The notes under the pieces were generated by a model, which did no database searches, had not been told where the DNA came from, and saw nothing but the letters and a program-made list of their open reading frames with translations. Position numbers and translations under genes: made by a program. A stretch of DNA of 64,000 bases from assembly GCA_963932465.1 (NCBI GenBank), contig OZ010792.1, forward strand, positions 279,913,836-279,977,835. Direction: 5' to 3'. This DNA comes from Maratus speciosus (lineage: Eukaryota > Arthropoda > Arachnida > Araneae > Salticidae). Position 1 is the stretch's first letter; each line of letters starts with the position of its first letter. Below are positions 1 through 11,830 of the stretch, one piece after another.

Positions 1-1827
1 GGATATCAGAAATCTGATCTTGCAATATATCAACTAGACATTGATGATATATTGCGACTACCATAAAGTATGTGGGAATAGAAAAATTAGAAATATGCAT
101 AGTTGCAGCAATTTAAGAGCAAACAGATGTACAAAGCAACAAATCAATGTCTTATATCTATTTGCTCACAGCATCCTTTAAATATATATTTATACAAAAT
201 AGAAATATTTTGAAACAACAACAAAAAATCCTTTTTCTTGTATAGATTATAAAACACTTTCCAACACATTCCAAGTTTTGTAACAAAACTTCACAGTTTA
301 ATAAGGTGAAATGTGAGACCAAATAAGCGATTTGAAAACCTATTTTCCGCAATTACCATTAATTATCAGAAACAAATCTGAATTCTTTTGTGCAACCCTG
401 TGTATGATCTATAGATTTGTATATCTGCTACATAATATGCAAAACTTTATTTCAGTTAGAAAACGTATAAGCACAGTTGAAAATTCCACTCAGTAATTTA
501 ACTGAAATGTACTCGACATTTTTCTTGCATCCCTGTATATGATTTATAGAATTTATACATACCAAGTAATTAAATTAGTAAAATTTTAAAACATGTACTA
601 GAAGAGAAAACGCATTTCCAGCAATTATTGTTCATGTACAGTACTATAACCAAATTCTTTTGTGTGTTCCTGTAAATGAATGATGAATGGCACATCATGT
701 TCTACAGTAAGCATCTTGTAGTGCACCTCAGTGATTTGTGATCTGTATCAATTTCAATATGTTTGAAGTAGTATAAATCATTCAAATGCACTGCAAATGA
801 TTTTTCCCCATGGACCGTAGTGTAATGGAATTGTTTTGATCATCCCTGTAAATGAACTATTAACTATACATACTTTTTTTTCAATATTGAACATGCCATA
901 GTAAACCTCAAAACATATATCAATTGCATGATAATCCGAGTATTTTTACATGAGTTAGAGCCACAGACAGACAGACAAACTGAATTCATAAACACTTACA
1001 ACTGCGTTTAAGAGTGTTAAAAATGAATCAATGCTCGATATTTATTTGCACTTATAGCATTGCTTGCATAATGTTTTTCTTTAAAAATAGTCTGTTCACT
1101 ATTCTTTCTATTTTATGCATTATTTATTAACAACATTTTAACTGTTTAATCTCCTTGCGTATAACTGAGAATATTATAAAAAAGAAATTAAAATAAAATG
1201 TTCATAAATTTAGGATGTTGCTGATTTTAATATGATTAAAATAAAAGAAAAGCAAAAACTGAAATTAATTTAATTGCACATGTCATGCTTATATAGTTGT
1301 AATTAAATAGGTTCCAATGGATGACAGATGAACAGAAATATTGTTTTTCAATCTTTTTCTAAAGTACAGGGGTGGGGAATTTTCAGAAAGTCTTCCCAGC
1401 CAAGGATTTATTTTACCAACCAGCAAAAGTCAAAAATTGTTATGACAAAATGTACCTGACTGCGAAAATAGTTAATTATTATTACTATAATGCATTTTCA
1501 TATTTGTTTTCTATAAAATCAAGAAGTAGATGCAACAGAGGAAAAGATGCATTTCCTCAGCCCTGCTAAGTTATCAATGCATTCATAATAGTAAGAAAAA
1601 ATTTCACTGAATTTATACCTTCCTATCTATATAACACAGGAATGCAACATTGGAGCCCTTTTTGAAATATAAATATTCAAATCACATTTGTAAATAGCTG
1701 TAAATTAATCAAAATTTAATTTTTTGATAAATATTCATTTGAAGCTGAAATATGAAGACAGTATATTTAAAATTCAATCAGGAATACTTTTCTCTACCGA
1801 TAATACAACTTGAGCGTAGCTTATGCA
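1..1827. other. AT-rich DNA, no gene recognised
   Basis: No coding segment with convincing composition or splice signals is visible on either strand. From about 380 to 960 the same phrase returns in diverged form: CCTGTGTATGATCTATAGA near 400, CCTGTATATGATTTATAGA near 531, CCTGTAAATGAATGATGAA near 669 and CCTGTAAATGAACTATTAA near 843. Each is followed by related AT-rich text, so this part looks like an old tandem array with a period of about 135-175 bp. The rest is unremarkable. Confidence 0.5.
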
Positions 1828-2037
1828 ATACTAGATGTTCGTAGCTGGGAAGCTCAACTCAAAAGTAACCATACTAGATGTTCGTAGTTGGGAAGCTCAA
1901 CTCAAAAGCAACCTATCACAGTAAATGGGCAGAGAGGCTTTGCTAAGGTGGCAGCAAAAGAGGAAGCTTTACCATTAGCAGACTATGATTGGTTGCTCGC
2001 AAGATAAACTTTCCAGCTACTAATGTCTAGTAATACT
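1828..2037. repeat. Two 43-bp tandem copies with a downstream inverted match
   Basis: Positions 1828-1870 and 1871-1913 are two adjacent copies of a 43-bp unit that begins ATACTAGATGTTCGTAG and differ at only a couple of bases. At 2013-2037 the sequence CCAGCTACTAATGTCTAGTA is an inverted match to the start of the unit. The whole block could be a small foldback or MITE remnant, with the tandem copy created later. No clear target duplication was found at its ends. Confidence 0.5.
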
Positions 2038-4325
2038 ATCAACTCAACAAGACAATAACCATCACATTTTTTAAGCTCTAATTTCATATTATTGTACATT
2101 ATATGTCAATGCATTGATATATTGCAATATTTTAAGACCAATAGCGGTGGTGGAATTAAAACATAGCCAATAACAGTAACGAACGGAGAGTGAAACTTGT
2201 GGTTTGTGGGAATAAGAATGTATTGTGATATATTGGGATATTAATTACTCCAGGATATTAACGAAAGAGTGATAATCATTGGAGGAGAATATTCTGGGTT
2301 GAATGAAGCAATGCAGGGATCGTGTGAATGAAATGATTGAAGAAGATATTGTAAAGAATATTGAGTGTTTTTTCTCGGAGTTCAAAGTTGCAGTGCAGAA
2401 AAAAAAAAATTATTGAGATATATCAGTAGAGCCAGAGTTTAGATATCGTTATTGGGATATATCGTCAGAGTCAAGATATCGTTATTGTGGTAATTAAAAA
2501 ATATCAATATTTGACCAATATATACATAAATAATCCAGCCTTAACTGTCAAATAATTGTATTTCACTAAAACTTCTTCATTTCATATTTAATGTTACAAA
2601 ATATTTCTAGATTAATGTAAGATAAATTAATATAGCTTTTTAAAAAATTAAATTTTTGTAAATTTTATTTGCATTTGTAATTTAAAACATTTTTTATAAT
2701 GGAGCAAAAGGATGGGCAGGGAGGCTAAATATTCAAGAATGTCAAAATTAAACTACCTTAACTCAAAGGACTGTATAGAGTAGGGTGAGTGAATCTTTTC
2801 ACATTTGCGTGGCAATTTTTTTTCTTTTAAATATTTTTTGTGCCAATGGTGTGCAAACAATCAAAACATTTAGTGATCAAACAATGATGAATTAAAATTA
2901 CTTGAAAATGTATCATTAGAATTTAAAAGAATGTATGGGTAACATGCATGTTAGGTGTTATATTTTGGAAAGAAAAAAAAAAATAATAATGTGATTTATA
3001 TTCTTCCATCTTGGATGCCAAATAATTGCTGTTATGTTTATACTTAATTTCTTTTGCCGAATGCATGTTGAACTGGAGTCGTCTGACAAATGGTTTCTAC
3101 TAAGTTTTTTATATTTCCCAAAATAATTAATAGCAGGCATAGGCAGAAGGGGAAAATGCCAGCTTCCTTAAACAGCTATACTTGTCTGATGCCAAATTTA
3201 AAGTAATAATTTTATTGTCGATAATGTTGCTTATAATGCCTGATAATTTGTCATTTTTTTTTATAATCTCTGAATTTACTCATTATTTGATGATTTTTTT
3301 AGTCCCTATCTTTAACTAGAAGTTACTTTACTAAACTTTAACTAACTTTAGCAGTTGCATTTCAATTTCATCATTTTCCAATTAAGTGAATTTAAACAAA
3401 CTTAGCTAGTCTAAATTCAATTGTATTTTGATTTAGAATGCTGTACCAAAAATATTCTGTTGTATGAGATAGAAATAGGACCTTCAACTTACGCAAATAA
3501 TGAGTGTGATAAAAGAGAAAGGAAGAACTGCAAGCTCACTGACTCAAAAAAGTAACTTTGAAAAACAATGCTCTTTTTTAATGAAGTTTTTATTTCAAAG
3601 TGATGAGAATGCTGGTGCTACATTTAGAGCATTTCTCTTGCAATATAACTTGTGAAGAACACTTTTTTTTCCCTTAAGTCTCATTTGCATGTTCTGAAAT
3701 GTTTCTTATCTAAATTTCTTCTCGTTGTAATACATACAATAAATATATTACACCGGTTTGTGAGTTGAGGAAGTTAATTTTGACAAATTTATCTATTGCT
3801 ACATAGTTTTATTTATTTTTTCATTTTCATGTATTTAAAAGATATCTCAAAATCTGCCTGCTATGTTCATATACTTTCTTTAACACATCTTTAGATTACA
3901 TGGAATATATATATATATATATTGTTGGGCTGATTTGATATCATCAACTTACAGTAATCTTGAATTTTACTAATCTATGATTGTAAAAAAATGTGTATGT
4001 TGAAAAAAAAAAACTGTTAAATATGGCAATTTGACATGGATACCTTAAAAGAAAATGCAATTCATCAACAAGTTTTAGTTTTTTAACATATCTCTTATTA
4101 TACCTCAAATGTTTTTGTTTGAAGCTCTGTAATATTGATCCGTAAAGTTGATTCATATTTCTACATGGTATGAAAAACTTTTTTATCAGTTTCTGAATGC
4201 AGCACATTACATAAAAATACATATCCCCCCCCCCCCCCCCCCCCTAGAAACACATAATATCCAATTTTATTGGTATAACCATTAGTTACATTTTGTTAAA
4301 ATTTTATTTCAAATATCTTTATATA
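2038..4325. other. AT-rich DNA without genes; poly(C) tract
   Basis: No gene is supported. Simple-sequence landmarks are an (AT)n run near 3907-3922 and a 20-base C run at 4225-4244. The short open frames here have the composition expected of random AT-rich DNA. Confidence 0.5.
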
Positions 4326-5850
4326 CAGCCTTGGCCAAAAGTATTAGGCATCCTGACTTTTAATACATTTTTGGTTTTTAATGTAAAAAATAAGTCTTAT
4401 TGTTTTATAAATTATTATATTAACATAAAATTACTGAAAAATATCAATATTTAGTGGGTTCACCCTTGGCAGTCTTTAATAAGAGCAGCAATACTTTGAG
4501 TTATACTGCATACAAGGCTTGCACATTTTTCTGCACTTATGGCATTCCATTCTTGAATAAGAGTATTTTTCAAAGCTGTTTTCGATGTTGTGCAGTGTTC
4601 TCTTATTTTACATTTTAATATGCCCCAAAATGCTCGATTTGATCAAGATCTAGGGACTGCGCTAGCCAATCCAGCAATACAACGTTACTGTCTTCAAACC
4701 AGTGCATCGTAGTTGCTGATTCATGACAAGGAGCATTGCTTTCTTGGAACTTGATGCACATTAACATTGGCATCAGCACAGTTTCCATCACATTTATATA
4801 TTTTTGGTTGCTCATGTGGTATTTGCAAACGAACATTTCATCAATCCTTTTAGCCATCAGCAGCCATGCAGGCCCCAGATCATAATGCTGCTGCCTCTGT
4901 GTTTTACATTAGGAACCATGCGCTCTGGATTCTTCACCAATACATCCCCTCACGAAAGTCATGCCAGGTTTTCTAAATATCTTTAAATAAAACTAAAATG
5001 ACTCATCTTAAAATATTCTCATTTTTATAACAAAAGCCGACTCTGAATGATGATTGTCTTTCAGTATAAAAAAGGGTTAAAACGCTTACCTCAAAGGTAG
5101 ATTAATCGGACCACAGAACATTTAACCAATCCTTTTCCATAAAATGTTGATTTCGACGAGCGTACTCCAGGCAATTCTTCTTGTTGTTTTCTGAAAGCCA
5201 AGGCTTCTTCCTGGCTTTGCACCCTTTTAACCCAGCTTCTGGAAGTCTTCTCTACGTTCGAGCACTTATAGCCTGTCCAATGTCTTCTGACAGAGCTGCA
5301 GCAGGCTCAGAAGAGTTTTGTGATCTCTAATAGGCTCTCATATTAGTTCTTTGTCCTGGCATTTTGTTGTTATGCATTTTCTGCACGTTCTTATCTTGTT
5401 TACATGAGACCAAGTCTCTTGAACCTTTTAATAGCAGATTGCACTGCACATAGAGAACATTTTACCAACTTGCATATCTCTACTTGAGATTTGCCTTGTT
5501 CATGCAAGACCTGAATTCTCACTCTTTTTTTCGATAGACTGCTCACTTTTTGTAGGCCTTTTAGAATTAAATGATCTAAAATTCACTACTAGATCACACA
5601 CGGAAGTTACTTTACACTACGAATGTCAAATAAAGACTGGCAAAACCTTCAAAGTATTTTTTCAAAAAATTGCATTTCCTTTGTTTTAGTTGCCAGATGT
5701 AGCCAATTGTTCCAAATTGATTATCTATATTTTGATTGACGTTTGACAACACTGCTTATTCTTTTGTATAAAGCATTTGTTATTGTTTCTAATTTTTTTT
5801 TATAATACAAGTATTTTGTAAGGAATGCCTAATACTTTTGGCCAAGGCTG
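4326..5850 (-). mobile_element. Tc1/mariner-like element, inactive
   Basis: The element is bounded by perfect 25-bp terminal inverted repeats that begin CAGCCTTGGCCAAAAGTATT at 4326 and recur as the reverse complement ending at 5850. Both ends are flanked by TA (4324-4325 and 5851-5852), the standard Tc1/mariner target duplication. At 1,525 bp the length is close to a full Tc1 element. The interior carries a decayed transposase on the minus strand. The ends are intact, so it could still be mobilised in trans, but it cannot encode its own enzyme. Confidence 0.93.
4615..5580 (-). pseudogene. Tc1-like transposase remnant
   Basis: Read on the minus strand, the interior gives fragments of a Tc1-type DDE transposase in the right order. 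An HTH-like region full of stops comes first (about 5580-5200). Near 5175-5100 follows a stretch ending in K-D-W-x-N-V-L-W-S-D, which holds the first catalytic Asp. At about 4790-4615 is the C-terminal catalytic part, with N-A-P-C-H, D-W-L-A-Q-S and I-E-H-F, the last containing the third catalytic acidic residue. In the usual D-N-A-P-C-H motif the second catalytic Asp is replaced by Ser. Several stops and frameshifts break the frame. It is a dead transposase gene. Confidence 0.88.
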
Positions 5851-5852
5851 TA

Positions 5853-8280
5853 TAATACCATATTTCTCATAAATTATGAAAAAGAACACACACTGTACTT
5901 TTACTTTCAGTAGTGAAATCATAACTTGGCGATTACCTCAGAATTTCTAAAGTGATATAGTATTGTGTATTCAAATAAACACTTCATGGTACATGGAATT
6001 TTTCTAAAAGAATAAACAGCTAGTTTAATTTCTCTTATTCACTTTGTCATTATCTTTCAATTCACAAATTAATCAGCTATAGATTTGTGATGAAAAAAAA
6101 ATTAACAACAAAAAATGTAAATAAACAAAGTCATCCAACTGTTTCTGTTCTTTGTAGCTGAATCTGATTGCTTTCTCTTATCAATTAATTTATTTTGGAA
6201 ACCATAACAGTGAAAAAAATAATTGTGCTTCTCTCATTTGATTTGTAAAACATATTGACCTCTAAAGATGCATAAAATAAATCTACCAAATTATGATATG
6301 TTGGATGAGACAAAAGAAAAAAAATATATATATATGATTTTAATTATGGACCCACTGCATTTGTATGAAAAATAAAAATCAAGTCAAGTTGAAATAGAGG
6401 CGCATTACTTTGATATGTATTAACAGTGACATTAAGAATAGTCTTTAAGACACTGTCCTATATTAACAAGGAATATGTTGACCATAACCAAATTTAGGCA
6501 AGACTTGTTACACAATCTCGCAGATATGTCTACAAATTTTGCATGTATTGATTCTTTCAAATCAAGAACTGTTTCTGTACCATTATATATTACAAAATCT
6601 TTTGAGACATTCCTAAACAGAAATCTGGTGATTGTGTAATATTATAAGGATATTGAAATGCTAGAATAAATAATATTATTCGTAAAGAATGAAAAAAAAA
6701 AAAAAATAAAGCTTTGTGTAATCATTGTAGAAGACTTCTTGAAGAGAGGAAGGGGAAGATTACTTATGCCCCACCCTTTGTTATATAAACTGTTACATTT
6801 AAATTATACTATGCCTAGAAGTTAAATTTACAAAATGTGTCCAATTATAAATTTTTAAATTCTAAAGATACACAAAATAAAGTCTACTGGAATTATACTC
6901 ATGTAGACATTTTGAAAGCAAATAAAAGTACAGCTGTGCTTTCAATTTTTTTTATTTAAAAAAAAGTATTGAAAGATTGATTATTTAGTTTAAAATTTCA
7001 TTTAATATCTGTGCTATTTCAAAGTAGTAAAACATAGTTTAACTTTATTAACACTATTGTAGTACATAATTATTTTATCACCTATTTTTTTTAATTTCAG
7101 TTTTTTATTATTTCTCATAATTTATTCACTGCAAATCTAAAAAAATGAACACCTTTTTCAATTCATGCAGTTTTATTTAATATAAATTTTCTGATCATTG
7201 CTCTGAATTATAAGTTTGTTTATGAATACTTAAATTTTATTATTACCCTACTTTAATGTAGAGCAAATGCATATTTTATTATTCTCAAATGATTTTATGT
7301 AGCGATTAGTTGCTAAATGTTTTCTTGAATATTTTGCATTCCAATACGATTTTTAATTTCATGGGTATTTATTTTAAGGACTTCATTTTTATTTCCTGAA
7401 ATAGATGTTTCTGTGCTATTTACTGCAAAACTTGCACTTTAATTGTTCGATATTTGTTTTCTTCCATAACTTTTTATTTTCTCTCTATCTATATTTTCGG
7501 GCTTCATCATCAGGCAAAAGGCAAAAATTGTTAGGTTAATTACAAGCTGTAATGGAAGTTCTTCAGACATTCCCAAGCACTGCAATTAGTTTTAGCCCTG
7601 TTGTGATGAATAGATAATTGCTTAATGCCTGTAAGGCATATCATACACTGAACAGACAAGCATAAAAAAAGCATGAGTCGAGAGATTTCACTCTGATAAC
7701 AAAGAAGAAACTGGTTTGAACACTACAAATTGTCTCATGTTTTTGTCTGTTCAATGTGTGATCTGCCTAAGAGAGGGGTGGTTATCTGTGTCATGTATGT
7801 AAAGATGGAATTTTTTAATCAATTTTCCACCCACTTCCTGATACGATAAAATTATAAAAATTATGTACACGAGTGTGTTTTCAAAGACGATACAACATTT
7901 TAATATTTTTAGAACTTAATTATAAATTCAAAAATTAATTTAGATCTTTACAAAATTGTAAAACATTATTGTACTATATTTTCTAATTAATTTTGAACTT
8001 TGTATCCAACATATTTATTCTAGAGGTGTTTCTCTGTTGAGGTTTATCTTTATTTAAAGATTTTTGGGGTTTTATTTTCCTGATTTCAGGTTCTTTTCTT
8101 TTTAATTACTTTTCAATGATTTTAAGACAAAGCTGTGGTAAACTGAAAATATAAAGTGGCTTTATTAATTTAGTATTATTTTTAGTACCTGAAGAATTTT
8201 AATCAAGATCAATCATAAAAGTTTTACAGCACTACTGGCCCTGATTTTTACTTTCATATAATTTCATGATTTTTACTTTC
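5853..8280. other. AT-rich DNA without genes; dispersed-repeat piece
   Basis: No coding sequence is supported. The segment at about 7800-7900 (GGAATTTTTTAATCAATTTT followed by CCACCCACTTCCTGATA) has relatives near 11829-11890 and 24400-24460. It is therefore part of a dispersed repeat, identity unknown. Homopolymer A and T runs are common. Confidence 0.45.
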
Positions 8281-8429
8281 TTCTATCTTTAAAAAGAAGA
8301 AAGTATTGGATTCGAGAAAATTTTCAAATTCTGGTTTTCAACAGATTTACTCGTTTTAGGGGTTAGAAAATCCGAAAAACATGTTTTTACAAAATGTCTG
8401 TCTGTCTGTATGTATGTCACACAAATTTT

Positions 8430-8876
8430 GTGGCCTCTCTATCTCAAGAACTAATGAACGGAATTTTACAAAATGTCTGTCTGCATGTATGTCACATAAA
8501 TTTTGTGTGCGCTCTATCTCAAGAACTAATGAACAGAATTTTACAAAACTTTAGATTCAGTTCCTGATATAAGCTGATGCTGATTACTTTTTGGTTTAAA
8601 TCGCCCAACAGGTGACGCTGCTACGCTGCATTTTTAACGATTTTCGCAATAGCTATATCTCAAGAACTAATGCATGGATTTTTATAAAGCTTCAGGTTCC
8701 GTTTGTCCTTCATATAATTCGGTGCTGATTACTTTTTGGTGTAAATCGCCCAACAGGTGGCACTGCTATGTGGCATTATTCGTAATTATCGCAGTAGCTC
8801 TATCTCAATAACTAATTCGTGAATTTTCAACAAACTTCAGATTCAGTTAAGCCCTGATATAAATTATTGCTGTTTA
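8430..8876. repeat. ~145-bp tandem repeat array, left part
   Basis: Diverged units each contain CTATCTCAAGAACTAATG and, about 90 bp on, TTTTTGGTGTAAATCGCC and CAACAGGTGRCRCTGCTA. The first phrase starts near 8510, 8652 and 8796 (spacing 142-144 bp), with a shorter partial unit near 8434. The array is cut by the 8877-11415 insertion and resumes beyond it. A related sequence with TCTGTCTGTCTGTATGTATG lies just upstream (8397-8416). Confidence 0.8.
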
Positions 8877-11415
8877 CAGGGGTGATTGTGTTCAGGGTGT
8901 AGCCCGGATTTCCGGGTTTTTCGACCTATCTTCCGGGTTTATGAGATCGTTACGTTTAGTGGAAAATTCGGACATAAAAAAATATCGCGAATTTCGACAT
9001 GGTCGCCGAGAAAAAAATCAACAATTTCGTCAAAGAATTGCGGGAAAACGCAAATTTCGTTTTAAAATCTCGAAATAAACACGAATTTTGCAAAGGATCC
9101 CAAAAAAAACTAAGATTTTCGTAAAAACATCGCGGGAAAAAATGAGATTTTCGTCGAAAGATCGCGGGAAAAACGTACATACGTCAAAGAAACGCCGGAA
9201 AAACGGACATATCGTCAAAGGAACGCAAGGAAAATAGACATATCGTCAAAGGAACGCAAGGAAAATAGACATATCGTCAAAGGAACGCAAGGAAAATAGA
9301 CATATCGTCAAAGGAACGCAGGGAAAATAGACATATCGTCAAAGGAACGCGGGGAAAATAGACATATTGTCAAAGGATCGCGGGAAAAACGCGAATTTCG
9401 TTAAAGGATCACGGGGGAAAAAACATGAATTTCTTTAAAGAATCGCGGAAAAACACGAATTTTGTCAAAGGACTGCAGAAAAAACACATAATTAGAACCG
9501 GGAAGGATTTACCCCATCACGGGAAAAATGCGATTTTCGTTAAAAGATCGTGGGAAAAACGCGATTTTCGTCAAAGGATCGTGAGAAAAGCGTAAATTTC
9601 GTTAAAGAATCGCGGAAAAAACACTAATTTGTTTAAAGAATCGCGAATAAAAAAACACATTTCACCAAAGAATCGCGTAAAAAACGCGAATTATGTCAAA
9701 GGATCTCGAAATAAAACTAATTTCGTCTAATGATCGCGAAATAAACACAAATTTCGACAAAAGATCGCGAAAAAGTGCAAAATTTGCAAAGGATTGCGAA
9801 AGAAAAAAACAAGATTTTCGTCAACAGATCGGGGGAAAAACGCGATTTTCGTCCAAAGGTCGCTGGAAAAACGGAAATGTCGTCAAAGAATCGAGGGAAA
9901 AACGCAAACTTCATTAAAAGATCACAAAAAAACCAATTTCTTTAAAGAATCGTGAAAAAACGCGAATTTCGTAGAAGTAACGCATAATTTAAACCGGGAG
10001 GGATTAACCCCCCTCCCCCATTCCGGGGATCGCTGGAAAACGCGATTTTCGTCAAAGGATCGCTAGAAAAACGGAAATATCGTCGAAGGATCGCAAGAAA
10101 AATGCAAACTCTGTTAAAGAATCACGGGGAAAAAAACGCGATTTTCGTCAAAGAATCGCGAAAAAAATGCAAATTTCGCGAAAGATCGCAGAAAAAAGCG
10201 AATTTCGTGAAAGGATCGCAGAAAAAAACACATAATTAGAGCCAGGAGTGAATCTCTCCCCGCCCTCTCTGCTGCCCCTCTCCTTTCAGAGAAGTTGCTG
10301 TGAAAAATGATATCCATCTCAATCTCAGCACAACAATGTCCAGAATTGCATACCCAGGAAGAAAGCAGGAAAAATAAATTTACCTTGTGTAAGAGTAAAG
10401 CTAGGAAAACAAACAAAATTTCTATTTTTCTTTCTTTTTTTTTCTTTAATACTTAGCCGCTTAGAAGTAAAATTGCATTTTCGCGAAAAAAAAGCCAATT
10501 TTCCCCCACAAGATCACAAAAAAACGGCAAATTTCGTCAAAAGAGCGTGAAAAAAATAGGAAATTTCGTCAAAAGATCGTGAAAAAAATAGGAAATTTCG
10601 TCAAAAGATCGTGAAAAAAATAGGAAATTTCGTCAAAAGATCGCGAAAAAGCGGCAAATTTCATCAGAAAAATCGCGAAAAACGGTAAATTTCCCCAAAA
10701 TCGCAAAAACGGCAAATTTCCTACAAAAGATAACGAAAAAACTGAAAATTTCGTAAAAAGGATCGCGAAAAAACTTCAAATTTCGTCAAAAGATCGTGAA
10801 AAAATAGGAAATTACGTCAAAAGATCGCGAAAAAGCGCAAATTTCACCAAAAAAATCGCAAAAAACGGTAAATTTCCTCCCAAAAGGTCGCAAAAACGGC
10901 AAATTTCCTACAAAAGATAACGAAAAAACGGCAAATTTCGTAAAAAGGATCGCGAAAAAACGACAAATTTCGTAAAAAGGATCGCGAAAAACGGCAAATT
11001 TCGTAAAAAGGATCGCGAAAAACGGTAAATTTCGTAAAAGGGATCGCGAAAAAACAGCAAATTTCGTCAAAAGATCGCGAAAAACCGTAATTCCCCCGCT
11101 GCCGCCGATGTATTTCCGAAAATGTGATGTTAATTCCCGAAAAAAAAAAATTTCACTCGGAATCTTCCCTGATTCTCCATTTGATGAAGTCATTTAGCTT
11201 TCAGTGAAATTAATGTAAGTTTACCGAATTATGTTTTTCTGCAATTTGTATATTTCAAACAATAGCAGAAATATGGCATTTGATTGTCATGCTGTTGCAG
11301 AATCAGTTGTTATGTAAATTGATATTGGTATATTTTGCATCGATAATTTTCAGGGTTTTTCACTTTGTATCAATTAATTTTCAGGGTTTTTCACTCTGAG
11401 TCACAATCACCCCTG
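8877..11415. mobile_element. Non-autonomous transposon built from a ~31-bp minisatellite
   Basis: The element starts CAGGGGTGATTGTG (8877-8890) and ends with its exact reverse complement (11402-11415). It is flanked by TGTTTA on both sides (8871-8876 and 11416-11421). Removing the 2,539-bp element and one TGTTTA restores the reading of the surrounding ~145-bp array (TTGCTGTTTAGTTTTTGGTG) and its normal spacing. This internal empty-site test fixes the ends and gives a 6-bp duplication. No transposase frame is present. Nearly all of the interior is minisatellite, with three short spacers of the type CACATAATTAGAACCGGGA (near 9485, 9983 and 10226). A shorter relative lies at 33298-33891. A 6-bp duplication with CAGGGG ends does not clearly match a common superfamily, so assignment is left open. 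Confidence 0.85.
8980..11095. repeat. ~31-bp minisatellite array inside the transposon
   Basis: About 60 units of roughly 30-31 bp follow the pattern GGATCGCGAAAAACGGCAAA plus TTTCGTCAAAA. Variant blocks can be told apart. Five or six near-identical units with ACATATCGTCAAAGGAACGC occupy about 9206-9375. GGGAAAAACGCGAATTTCG types dominate 9380-10230. GTGAAAAAAATAGGAAATTT types dominate 10540-10640. AAAACGGCAAATTTCGTAAA types dominate 10900-11060. The block structure suggests local unit amplification. Long open frames across this array are a by-product of the repeat and are not genes. Confidence 0.9.
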
Positions 11416-11421
11416 TGTTTA

Positions 11422-11830
11422 GTTTTTGGTGTAAATTTGCAAAACAGGTGATGCTGCTAGGCTGCATTTATCGTGATTTTCGCAATAACTGTACCTCGAA
11501 AACTAATGCATGTATTTTCATCAAACTTCAGATTCAGTTAGTCCCTGATATAAATTGGTCCTGATTAGTTTTTGGAGTAAATCACCCATCAGGTGGCGCT
11601 GCTATGCAGATTTTTTCACGATTTCTATAATAGTTCTATCTCAAAAGCTAATGCACGGATTTTCATCAACCTTCAGACTCCGTTAGAACTTGACATAAGT
11701 TGTTGCTGATTAGATTTTGGTGTAAATCACTTAACTGGTGGCATTGATATGCTTCATTTTCAGGAAGTAGGAACATGTATGAGATAGAAGAAAGTTTTGA
11801 GATTGCTACATCTGACTAGTTATAAATAGA
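11422..11830. repeat. ~145-bp tandem repeat array, right part
   Basis: This continues the array interrupted at 8876. Unit phrases are ACCTCGAAAACTAATGCATG near 11487 and CTATCTCAAAAGCTAATGCA near 11632 (spacing 145 bp). With the 2,545-bp insertion and duplication taken out, the distance from the last left unit is 146 bp, in register. The end grades into the dispersed repeat related to 7800 and 24400. Confidence 0.75.

Noticed and set aside
8956..11193. Several open frames of 60-135 codons on both strands between 9.0 and 11.2 kb
   Set aside because: They read through the ~31-bp minisatellite, occur on both strands and in several phases at once, and change with the unit type. They are by-products of the repeat.
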